Below, piece by piece: positions 6,309 to 12,649 of a stretch of 16,324 nucleotides of DNA. Position numbers and translations under genes: made by a program. This DNA is from Candidatus Saccharimonadia bacterium (GTDB lineage: Bacteria; Patescibacteriota; Saccharimonadia; Saccharimonadales; 2-12-FULL-41-12), in the NCBI GenBank assembly GCA_023263015.1, contig JALQXV010000028.1, forward strand, positions 1 through 16,324, written 5' to 3'. The first letter of the stretch is position 1. Each line of letters starts with the position of its first letter. Below the pieces are notes generated by a model. That model had not been told where the DNA came from. It made no database searches and was given only the letters and a program-made list of their open reading frames with translations.

Positions 6309-7280
6309 ATGCAGATCACACGACAGAAATCCGGTAAGCATTTCGACTACTATAAAAACGGTACTAAAATTACCGATCAGTCCGAAATTGATCGCATAAA
6401 CGCCCTTGTCATCCCACCTGCATGGACGGATGTACAAATCTCGGCCTCAAAGTCTGCCAAAATCCAAGCCAAAGGTATCGACAATGCTGGCCGCACCCAA
6501 GCTATCTACCACCCTACATTTCGGATTAAGCAAGACAAACTCAAGTACGAAAAGATTCTGCGTTTTGCCGAAAAACTCCCCAAGTTACGTAAACAGATCA
6601 AAAAAGATTTAGCCCGCAAACGCTTAAACGAACCTAAAGTTGTAGCCTGCATTGTAAAACTGATCGATGAACAATTCTTTAGAGTGGGTAGCGAACAATA
6701 CGCCAAAGAAAACCAGACATACGGTATTACAACGCTAAGGAGCAAGCATGCCAACATTACTACAACATCGGTGACCTTTGATTTTGTTGGTAAAAGCGGC
6801 AAACAGCACGTCAAAAAGATCACCGATCCACAAATAGCCCGCATTATTCAGCAGCTTGATGACATGCCAGGCTACGAAATCTTTAGGTATCTTGATAGTG
6901 ACGGCAAGCTGCACGACATTCACAGTAATAATGTAAATAAGTACATTAAGCGTTATATGGGTGATGAATTTACGGCTAAAGACTTTAGAACGTGGGGCGG
7001 CACCCTGCTGGCCGTGTCGGCTTTACTAGCCGAGGATCATTCTGAAGCAAGAACTAAAACCGCTACAACTAAAACAATCCAAAAAGTTGTAAAGCAAGTT
7101 GCGAAGCGCCTAGGTAATACTCCAGCCGTAGCTAAAAGTTCATATATTGATCCTAGAGTGTTTACTGTCTTTGAAGACGGTGTGTCGATACCTAAACTAC
7201 AAAAAACTATGGCCAATATGCGACCTAAAAAATATATGACAGTTGAAGAACAATGCGTACTTAAGGTTCTAAACGACTAA
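6309..7280 (+). CDS. DNA topoisomerase IB, bacterial type
   Basis: This 323-residue enzyme would relax supercoils by nicking one strand through a 3'-phosphotyrosyl bond, without ATP. The length and sequence match the poxvirus-like bacterial TopIB family. The expected pentad is present: R125 (FFRVGSE, 123-129), K162 (VGKSGK, 160-165), R227 (DFRTWGG, 225-231), N270 (LGNTPAV, 268-274) and nucleophile Y279 (SSYIDP, 277-282). The R-to-K distance (37) and N-to-Y distance (9) equal those I recall for the Deinococcus radiodurans enzyme, where Asn replaces the viral and eukaryotic His. The gene faces away from the DUF4385-Hva1-SDR cluster and overlaps the Nudix gene tail-to-tail by 3 bp. All catalytic residues are intact, so it should be active. 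Confidence 0.95.
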   Translation: MQITRQKSGKHFDYYKNGTKITDQSEIDRINALVIPPAWTDVQISASKSAKIQAKGIDNAGRTQAIYHPTFRIKQDKLKYEKILRFAEKLPKLRKQIKKDLARKRLNEPKVVACIVKLIDEQFFRVGSEQYAKENQTYGITTLRSKHANITTTSVTFDFVGKSGKQHVKKITDPQIARIIQQLDDMPGYEIFRYLDSDGKLHDIHSNNVNKYIKRYMGDEFTAKDFRTWGGTLLAVSALLAEDHSEARTKTATTKTIQKVVKQVAKRLGNTPAVAKSSYIDPRVFTVFEDGVSIPKLQKTMANMRPKKYMTVEEQCVLKVLND

Positions 7281-7717
7281 AGTTCCAGTGGCTCTTTAGG
7301 AAAGCCTTTTTGAATAGCGTTCATAATTGCCTTTTGTAGTGGTCCAGTTAAAAACGGCAACTTTTCAAAAACACCTATACTAACCCACATTGGTTCGTGA
7401 ACATTAATGCCCTGCTTATTCATAATTGCTTCTTCAGAATCTACCGATAGCGCCACCGAGTCATACGAGTCTGCTTCACATAAGTAAATGTACTGATCGT
7501 TATATGGCTCAGGGTGTTTTTCTGTGAACATCAAGCTAGCGGCCGTTAAGGTCATACCAGTTTCTTCTTTGACCTCACGAATCAAGCCCTTTTGTATTGA
7601 TTCATCGTCGCTAACCTTGCCGCCAATGAGCGTATAGTAGTCTGCGCCTTGTTTATTACGGCGCATAACCAAGATTTTATTGTTATTAAAGATAATAGCT
7701 CGAGCTGCTTTTCCCAT
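7277..7717 (-). CDS. Nudix hydrolase, MutT-like
   Basis: This 146-residue protein has a complete Nudix box at 33-55: G33, E39, then REVKEETG (47-54), fitting GX5EX7REUXEEXGU. The box binds divalent metal and hydrolyses a nucleoside diphosphate linked to another group. The length is typical of single-domain members; the substrate (oxidised nucleotide, sugar nucleotide or other) cannot be told from the box. The gene follows the MFS transporter by 14 nt. A TATACT box sits 6 nt before the ATG, so it may be read both from upstream and from its own leaderless promoter. Its stop overlaps the topoisomerase stop on the other strand, and a putative terminator for that gene lies inside its 3' end. Confidence 0.92.
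   Translation of the reverse strand: MGKAARAIIFNNNKILVMRRNKQGADYYTLIGGKVSDDESIQKGLIREVKEETGMTLTAASLMFTEKHPEPYNDQYIYLCEADSYDSVALSVDSEEAIMNKQGINVHEPMWVSIGVFEKLPFLTGPLQKAIMNAIQKGFPKEPLEL
7290..7311 (+). terminator. Putative intrinsic terminator of the topoisomerase gene
   Basis: Just after the topoisomerase stop, GGCTCTT pairs with AAAGCC (6 bp with one bulged C; loop TAGG), followed directly by five T. This is a plausible rho-independent terminator for plus-strand transcription. It lies inside the 3' coding end of the opposing Nudix gene, where it must also satisfy codon constraints. Confidence 0.5.
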
Positions 7718-7723
7718 ATTTGA

Positions 7724-7729
7724 AGTATA
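7724..7729 (-). promoter_or_regulatory. Putative -10 box of the Nudix gene
   Basis: Minus-strand TATACT ends 6 nt before the Nudix ATG at 7717, inside the 14-nt gap after the MFS gene. There is no SD and no convincing -35 box. It would allow separate leaderless expression of the Nudix gene. Confidence 0.3.
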
Positions 7730-7731
7730 CC

Positions 7732-8901
7732 TTATGCCGCTACTTTCGCTTGTTTAAAGCTCATGCCAATACCAATAACTCCCAAGAACGAAATGAATAC
7801 TAACATCCACGCGGCTACAAACACTGATTTGTTTTGTGCAATTAGCGAAAATAACGGAAGAAGTGCCACAAAGAATATTCTTGAGATTGTACTTATTGCT
7901 GACTCGCTACCCGAGCGTTGCGACGAAGGCAATGTATCTTGTATCCGGCCGCTTAAAATAATCATCAATGTAGTAGCGCATGTAACCAGCGCAAATTGGC
8001 TGGTGAATACTAAATAAATGTTCTGGATCGTTAAACCTAAACAGGCCAAGAACAGCCCAACTCCAAGTAGTCTAATAACCCAAAGACGAATGCTAGCAAC
8101 ACCAGCTATCAGGCCAGCCAAGCCTTGGCTGGAGAGCAGTAGCGCATTGAGCGGGCCATACCATATTGTCGCTAAGCCCAAAGCAATTGGCCATAACGGA
8201 TCAACTTCGAGCATAAAGCAAAATGTTATTCCAATGACAGTATTTGTTAGTGCTAATAAACGAGTTTCCGGACGCTTGATTAGTAGCTTGAATAGCGTGC
8301 CAATGTGTTTAACAAGTTGCGCAGACTCAACTTCACGGTGCAATTTTGGCTCTTTAAAGCGTAATAAGATCAAAAATCCAACTACACAACTGATGATGCT
8401 TAGATAAAACGGTATTTTAAAGTTAAACGCACTTGCAATGGCTGCACCACCGAGCGAACTGATAACAAAGCCGACTGTCTGGATGCTACGTAGGCGGCCG
8501 ATTATCTTTTCGTAATTATGTCGTTGCTTATTTTCTAGCAATAAATCATAGGTCATAGCTTCTAGCACACCGCTCGACATGCCAAAGTACAATCCAGTGA
8601 ATGCTGTAGCAATCATGAAACTCGTATAGTCGGTAGCAGTACTTAATAATCCACAACCAATGGCCATAAATATCAATGAAGTAAGCAGTACGCCTTTACG
8701 ACTCCACCGATCAGCAAGAATACCTGCTGGAATTTCTACCATAAATACAACTAGGTTAGTAATTACGGCGTACATTACCAATTGAAAGGTCGTAAAGCCT
8801 AATTTATCCATGTATGGAAATACAATGGAATAATGAAACATGAACCCAACTACCAAGTTGCTCAAATATAGGGGTGTTAGTCGACGAGATAGAAGGTTCA
8901 T
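7732..8901 (-). CDS. Major facilitator superfamily transporter
   Basis: This 389-residue integral membrane protein has about 12 predicted hydrophobic helices, the normal size for the superfamily. The loop between helices 2 and 3 carries MFS motif A (GILADRWSRKG, 60-70), which supports a proton-coupled antiporter or uniporter architecture. A charged central loop (about 183-212) divides the two six-helix halves. The substrate is not evident; it could be drug or metabolite efflux. The gene begins 26 nt after the yaaA stop and is followed 14 nt later by the Nudix gene, so the three may form one transcription unit. A TACAAT box 7 nt before the ATG and the lack of a close SD suggest an additional leaderless promoter. 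Confidence 0.9.
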   Translation of the reverse strand: MNLLSRRLTPLYLSNLVVGFMFHYSIVFPYMDKLGFTTFQLVMYAVITNLVVFMVEIPAGILADRWSRKGVLLTSLIFMAIGCGLLSTATDYTSFMIATAFTGLYFGMSSGVLEAMTYDLLLENKQRHNYEKIIGRLRSIQTVGFVISSLGGAAIASAFNFKIPFYLSIISCVVGFLILLRFKEPKLHREVESAQLVKHIGTLFKLLIKRPETRLLALTNTVIGITFCFMLEVDPLWPIALGLATIWYGPLNALLLSSQGLAGLIAGVASIRLWVIRLLGVGLFLACLGLTIQNIYLVFTSQFALVTCATTLMIILSGRIQDTLPSSQRSGSESAISTISRIFFVALLPLFSLIAQNKSVFVAAWMLVFISFLGVIGIGMSFKQAKVAA

Positions 8902-8908
8902 TATTGTA

Positions 8909-8914
8909 ATTGTA
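8909..8914 (-). promoter_or_regulatory. Putative -10 box of the MFS gene
   Basis: TACAAT on the minus strand ends 7 nt before the ATG at 8901. A second TACAAT directly follows it and abuts the start. GAGG lies 16 nt from the ATG, too far for a normal SD. At 17-nt spacing the sequence is GCTAAC, not a consensus -35. Confidence 0.35.
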
Positions 8915-8927
8915 GCACCTCTGTTAC

Positions 8928-9704
8928 TCAGGTTAGCCGAACGCTCAATCCAATGCCGCCAAACTCATTACAAATAAAAACCGGTTCTAATGGCGAACTC
9001 ATTTTTTGGCTGTAGTTATAGCCAAGTTCATTAAAGCTTGTTAGCTGAGATGCGTCGTTTACTTTGTTAGCAATCATCCATCGCGCAAAGGCGCCGCGAG
9101 CAATTTTGGCGTGCACTACTACAAAGGTTGGCTCACCCAACTTTTCATTAACAGTTAAAAACTTTGGAGCTATAACTACTTTGCCATCTACGTACGAAGT
9201 AATCGCTTTAGAGTATTCAACGGCACTGAGGTTTACGACTACATCGCTAAATGGCAACTGCTCGCTGATCGTATTACCCCAAAACTTGTATAAGTTCTTG
9301 TATGGTTCTTTTGAGAAACGGTAACCCATTTCTAATCGGTAAGAATCAATTGAATCAGTTGGTTTTAAAACTCCATAAAGCCCCGACAAGATACGAAGAT
9401 TATCACGAGCGTACTCCCAATCACTTTTTGACCACGTTTGTACTTGTAAGCCGCTAAAGATATCGCCTAAAAACATTCCGGCGGCTGGGCCGCTACCAAT
9501 AGGTTGCCAAGCATGCACCTTTGCAGATACTTGAACAGCTAGCTTTTCAGAAATTTTCATTGAACGAGCCAGTTCTTTGATATTCAAAGATTTTAGGTAT
9601 GACTGTAATTCCTGCGCATGTTCAATTAATGCCGGCTGAGTTGCGGTAATACTGTTGGTAGCGCTGGTGCGCATGGTTTTGGATGTGTGCAATAAAATCA
9701 GCAT
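8928..9704 (-). CDS. yaaA: Peroxide stress protein YaaA
   Basis: This 258-residue protein matches the YaaA (DUF328/UPF0246) family along its whole length. The start MLILLHTSKTM parallels E. coli MLILISPAKTL. The hallmark SGLYGVLKP is at 107-115, RLEMG at 123-127, NLSAVEY at 158-164 and KIARG at 200-204. In E. coli YaaA limits hydrogen-peroxide damage by lowering free intracellular iron and is induced by OxyR; the fold binds DNA. I chose the ATG at 9704 from this alignment. The frame is open 43 codons further upstream, but those residues do not belong to the family and would cross the divergent gene. Together with the Nudix hydrolase and the SDR-DUF4385 cluster it gives the region an oxidative-stress flavour. 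Confidence 0.93.
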   Translation of the reverse strand: MLILLHTSKTMRTSATNSITATQPALIEHAQELQSYLKSLNIKELARSMKISEKLAVQVSAKVHAWQPIGSGPAAGMFLGDIFSGLQVQTWSKSDWEYARDNLRILSGLYGVLKPTDSIDSYRLEMGYRFSKEPYKNLYKFWGNTISEQLPFSDVVVNLSAVEYSKAITSYVDGKVVIAPKFLTVNEKLGEPTFVVVHAKIARGAFARWMIANKVNDASQLTSFNELGYNYSQKMSSPLEPVFICNEFGGIGLSVRLT

Positions 9705-9760
9705 ATATTCTAGTTTTACTCTACAATATTTGTAATGACTACAAAAACAAAACGAAACCA

Positions 9761-10306
9761 ATGAAACAGTATGTATTTGGTTACGGCTCATTGGTTGACC
9801 CAGCCGAAATTGCCCTGACGCTGGGACATGCAACCAATATTGTTTACCCCGTGTACTTAAATGGCTATACCCGAGATTGGAGCGTGGTCGTTGACAATTT
9901 AGCTATGCCCCGCCGTTTTAAAGTCACCAGTACCGGCCTAGAGCCTAAGTTGGTTGTTGCCTTAAATGTTTATAAATCCAACAAACCTACTAATCCTAAC
10001 GGCATTATTTTTGAGGTCACCGACAATGATTTAAAGCAGATGGACATACGCGAAAGCCACTACGAACGGATTGATGTAACAGCGGACATTACTGGTGCTC
10101 CAGATGGCATTGTGTATACGTATTCTGGCTTAACTCATCATATTCTGAGTGCTGATGAAACAGCTATCACCGACATTATTTTGCCTGGATCGTATATGGA
10201 TGTGGTGGAAAAAGGCTTTGCTGCCTTAGGCGAAGATATGCTTGCTGAGTATCGCGCGTCCACAGTAGTTTCGGCAGTACCGGTCTTTGAGTCGATACTG
10301 CAGTAA
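9761..10306 (+). CDS. Gamma-glutamylcyclotransferase-fold (AIG2-like) protein
   Basis: This 181-residue protein begins MKQYVFGYGSLV; the FGYGSL motif (6-11) forms the glycine-rich substrate loop of the GGCT/AIG2 fold. The region GIIFEV (81-86) to MDIRESHYERIDV (94-106) matches the second family block, with E98 the probable catalytic acid. Members convert gamma-glutamyl amino acids or amines to 5-oxoproline, or process gamma-glutamyl-amine conjugates. The true substrate is unclear here. An extended start 26 codons upstream is possible in frame but lacks family similarity. The gene is divergent from yaaA (56-bp gap) and 29 bp before the flavoprotein gene. No SD is seen. Confidence 0.88.
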   Translation: MKQYVFGYGSLVDPAEIALTLGHATNIVYPVYLNGYTRDWSVVVDNLAMPRRFKVTSTGLEPKLVVALNVYKSNKPTNPNGIIFEVTDNDLKQMDIRESHYERIDVTADITGAPDGIVYTYSGLTHHILSADETAITDIILPGSYMDVVEKGFAALGEDMLAEYRASTVVSAVPVFESILQ

Positions 10307-10321
10307 AATGACTTGATGGGG

Positions 10322-10330
10322 TACTATACA
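10322..10330 (+). promoter_or_regulatory. Putative -10 region of the flavoprotein gene
   Basis: Two overlapping -10-like hexamers, TACTAT (10322-10327) and TATACA (10325-10330), end 8 and 5 nt before the ATG at 10336. No SD and no clear -35 are present. It lies in the 29-bp gap after the GGCT gene, so read-through from that gene is equally possible. Confidence 0.25.
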
Positions 10331-10335
10331 TAGCA

Positions 10336-11628
10336 ATGCCACAAAAAATTAAAGTCGCCGTAATTGGAGCTGGCCCTTCTGGCTTAAGCGCTGCAGAAGT
10401 TCTTAGGGAAGATAGCCGGTTCGAGGTTACTCTTTACGAAAAGAATTCGTGGGTCGGTGGCAAGTGCCATACAGTATTCCCTGACGGTACCGTTACAAAC
10501 GGACAAAAAGGTGGTTATGAGGTGGGTGCTGTTGCTATTACTAGTAAATCTTCTGGCTATAACGAATTGCGAGAACTGATCTGTAAATATGATATTCCTA
10601 CTTCTCGATTTAAAGACTCCAGCCGATCGAGCTTTGTCTTTAAGCCAGGCTCACCTAACTACGTAAAAGCCTTACTAAAGCCAAATGGCCTATTAGCGTA
10701 CGGTTTTGAATACTTGCGCTACCGCCGATCTAAGCACGCGGGTTATACCAATCGACCAAAAGTTCTTAATAAAAGCTTATCCGAACGTTATTCACCAGAG
10801 GTGGTTAGTCGTTTTTCGCACGTTGTCCAAGGGTTCGGGTACGCTGAATTTGAAGACCCTGCCCTAACACCGGCCGTGCTGTACTACCACCAGTATTTAG
10901 AGTTCGGTCATTTATCACTGCCTTTGCATACAATTGACATTGGTACGCAAGGTATCTGGGCGCGCATTGCAGAATCGTACGAAGCCGAGCAACTGCTTCT
11001 TAACCACGATGTAACTTCTATAAAACGTTCGCCTAAAGGTGTAAAAGTTACCGCTAATCACATAACCAAAGACTACGACTATGTGGTTGTGTCTACCCCA
11101 CTTTCGGCGGCCGTTAGATACCTAGATCAATCGGCAGACGACGCTGCATTTATGTCTAAAATGCGCTACAACCATTACGTAACAATTTTGTGTGAAGTAG
11201 ATGGCTTAGATGCTATAGGCACGCTAAACCGTGGAGCTTGCGAACAGAACGATCTCTTAGGTGAAGTTATGCTTAACTACAAACGCTTCAAGGATTCTAA
11301 TATCGGTTGCTTATACTTATACCAACCCAAAGGCAAAAACTATAGCGACAAAGAACTGATAGAATTAGCCGATAAGAGCTTGCGTAATAACTTAGACGCT
11401 TCAATTGTAGATAAATCTAAAGCATTGGTTTACCACTGGAAAGATTACTTTGGTCACTTGTCTCAGGCTGATCTTGACGATGGTTGGTACAACAAATTTG
11501 AAGATACGTATCAACTTAAAAACCGTACACTATTTGTAAGTAGCGGACTACACTTTGAAACTATCAACGCTTCAGTTCAGTACGGTACTCGTGAAGCCTT
11601 GCGAGCTATTAAACAGTGGGCGCAGTAA
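10336..11628 (+). CDS. FAD-dependent amine-oxidase-like oxidoreductase
   Basis: This 430-residue soluble flavoprotein opens with a Rossmann dinucleotide motif (VIGAGPSGLSAAEVL, 9-23), the ribose-binding acid E35 and the GG motif GGKCH (41-45). This is the N-terminal pattern of the amine oxidase, phytoene desaturase and protoporphyrinogen oxidase superfamily. The C-terminus FVSSGLHFETINASVQYGTR, followed by EALRAI, is the usual second FAD-contact segment. No signal peptide is visible. The substrate cannot be assigned: polyamine, carotenoid, porphyrin or modified-sugar oxidation are all possible in the superfamily. Neighbours are a gamma-glutamylcyclotransferase-fold protein upstream and two uncharacterised proteins downstream, all on the same strand with short gaps. 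A gamma-glutamyl-amine catabolic pairing is conceivable but unproven. Confidence 0.85.
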   Translation: MPQKIKVAVIGAGPSGLSAAEVLREDSRFEVTLYEKNSWVGGKCHTVFPDGTVTNGQKGGYEVGAVAITSKSSGYNELRELICKYDIPTSRFKDSSRSSFVFKPGSPNYVKALLKPNGLLAYGFEYLRYRRSKHAGYTNRPKVLNKSLSERYSPEVVSRFSHVVQGFGYAEFEDPALTPAVLYYHQYLEFGHLSLPLHTIDIGTQGIWARIAESYEAEQLLLNHDVTSIKRSPKGVKVTANHITKDYDYVVVSTPLSAAVRYLDQSADDAAFMSKMRYNHYVTILCEVDGLDAIGTLNRGACEQNDLLGEVMLNYKRFKDSNIGCLYLYQPKGKNYSDKELIELADKSLRNNLDASIVDKSKALVYHWKDYFGHLSQADLDDGWYNKFEDTYQLKNRTLFVSSGLHFETINASVQYGTREALRAIKQWAQ

Positions 11629-11672
11629 TTCTTACGCTTGCAGACCATTTAAATTAGCAGTACCGTAGCAAT

Positions 11673-12059
11673 ATGAGACCGAGCAGTTCTTGTGAAGTAG
11701 TTGCTACGCTAGATAAAGAAGCAGAACTTAGCGTGCTATTTAGTGCTGTTCAGGCAGCCGAATGTGTTGCTGAGCCACCAGAAATAGTTGAGCGGTTCCG
11801 AACCGAAACTAGGCAGCCGCCAAACCCACAAATGTGCATGATGGTTGGAGTTGTTGGTGCCAAAGAAACATGGAAAGCCCCATATTCCTTTAACATTCGA
11901 CATGAAGATGAAGATTTTGTACTAGAAGCCGCTCGTGCAGTGCTAGACGAGCCTTCGTTGTATCAACGAATTAAGGATCAAATTTCTTTTCGCAGGTCAG
12001 CTGCAAAGCGTCTTGCAGACTTCTTTGGTGAATCTAGAAAGTGGCGTACGTGGCCATAA
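11673..12059 (+). CDS. Uncharacterised 128-residue protein
   Basis: I do not recognise this protein. It is soluble, with a mixed helical N-terminal half, a Pro/Met-rich turn (PPNPQMCMMVGV, 49-60), a probable strand-rich stretch FNIRHEDEDFV (73-83) and a basic helical C-terminus with RRSAAKRLADFF (107-118) ending in a Trp/Arg tail. Cysteines are at 7, 31 and 55, with no metal-site spacing. It starts 44 bp after the flavoprotein stop and ends 44 bp before the next gene on the same strand. There is no SD and only a poor -10-like sequence. The reading frame uses codons like its neighbours and no competing frame is better, so I think it is real. Confidence 0.6.
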   Translation: MRPSSSCEVVATLDKEAELSVLFSAVQAAECVAEPPEIVERFRTETRQPPNPQMCMMVGVVGAKETWKAPYSFNIRHEDEDFVLEAARAVLDEPSLYQRIKDQISFRRSAAKRLADFFGESRKWRTWP

Positions 12060-12103
12060 ATATGTTATTGTTTAGATAATTTTTATAAAAACTGGAGCGT
12101 TCT

Positions 12104-12541
12104 ATGCCCGTACCCGCAAAGACGGAAGTCACCTTTTCTAAGTGGCTAAAACATGTATTATCAATACCATTTATCTGGATGCCGGTGGTCCCTGGCATTC
12201 TGCTGCAAGTTGCAGCCACAATTTATCAGGCCACTTGCTTTAGGCTCTACGGCATCGAACGGGTCAAACTAATGGACTATATTTATTTTGACCGCGAGAA
12301 GCTTGGCTATTTAACCCTTTTTGACAAAATTAACTGCGCATACTGTTCGTATATGAACGGTAGCTTTGCCTACATTAGCGAAATTGGTCGTCGCACCGAA
12401 TATTACTGGTGTGGTGTTAAGCACCGCAACCAGCCCGATAATCCAGCCTTTGCCTATCAAGCAAAGTTTGCAACCTACGGCAGCAAAGAAGACTACGAAA
12501 GCCACTTATTATCAAGTGGCCGCCGCTCTCTTAAAAAGTAA
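12104..12541 (+). CDS. Uncharacterised Cys-motif protein with one or two membrane helices
   Basis: This 145-residue protein has an N-terminal hydrophobic region (about 16-45, containing two prolines, so one long or two short membrane segments). A conserved-looking soluble part follows: YIYFDREKLGYL (59-70), then CAYCSYMNG (78-86) and YYWCGVKH (100-107). C78, C81, C103 and H107 could bind one metal ion or form a redox centre. I recall similar unnamed bacterial proteins with the same block (a Tyr-Cys-x-x-Cys region followed by a WC...KH motif), but no function is established. An SD, TGGAG at 12093-12097, 6 nt before the ATG, supports the start. It stands between the unknown 128-residue protein and the glucan operon. 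A 7-bp perfect inverted repeat (12501-12507 / 12514-12520) lies near its 3' end. Confidence 0.75.
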   Translation: MPVPAKTEVTFSKWLKHVLSIPFIWMPVVPGILLQVAATIYQATCFRLYGIERVKLMDYIYFDREKLGYLTLFDKINCAYCSYMNGSFAYISEIGRRTEYYWCGVKHRNQPDNPAFAYQAKFATYGSKEDYESHLLSSGRRSLKK

Positions 12542-12566
12542 AATCCTATCTCCGTAAAAATATTGC

Positions 12567-12610
12567 CTTAAAAGGTTGATGTTACAAAGCATTCCGCTTA
12601 TACTTTTAAG
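12567..12610. promoter_or_regulatory. Inverted repeat bracketing the glucan operon promoter
   Basis: CTTAAAAG (12567-12574) and CTTTTAAG (12603-12610) are exact inverted copies. The first ends one base before the -35 box and the second overlaps the -10 box. This arrangement suits a repressor binding on both sides of the polymerase site. No regulator gene is adjacent, so this is an inference from position only. Confidence 0.35.
12576..12604 (+). promoter_or_regulatory. Sigma70-type promoter of the GT4-GH57-GH15 operon
   Basis: TTGATG (12576-12581), a 17-nt spacer and TATACT (12599-12604) make the best housekeeping-type promoter in the window. Initiation near 12611 would give a leader of about 39 nt, so this operon, unlike several neighbours, should be led by a 5' untranslated region. 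Confidence 0.6.
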
Positions 12611-12649
12611 TGAACAGTAAGACATAAATAAAGAGGCACATAAACGGAG

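Noticed and set aside
8903..8937. GCTAAC 17 nt upstream of the MFS -10 box as another copy of the shared promoter element.
   Set aside because: It is in the opposite orientation relative to the gene, lacks the second half, and is part of the yaaA stop region, so chance is likely.
9683..9760. 26-codon N-terminal extension of the GGCT-fold protein.
   Set aside because: Family members start right before the FGYGSL motif, and the extension overlaps the yaaA start region.
9705..9833. 43-codon N-terminal extension of yaaA.
   Set aside because: The extension has no family similarity, overlaps the divergent GGCT gene, and MLILLHTSKTM aligns with known YaaA starts.
12501..12520. Perfect 7-bp inverted repeat with 6-nt loop, considered as a terminator.
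   Set aside because: It lies inside the coding end of the 12104-12541 gene and has no T-run after it on either strand.
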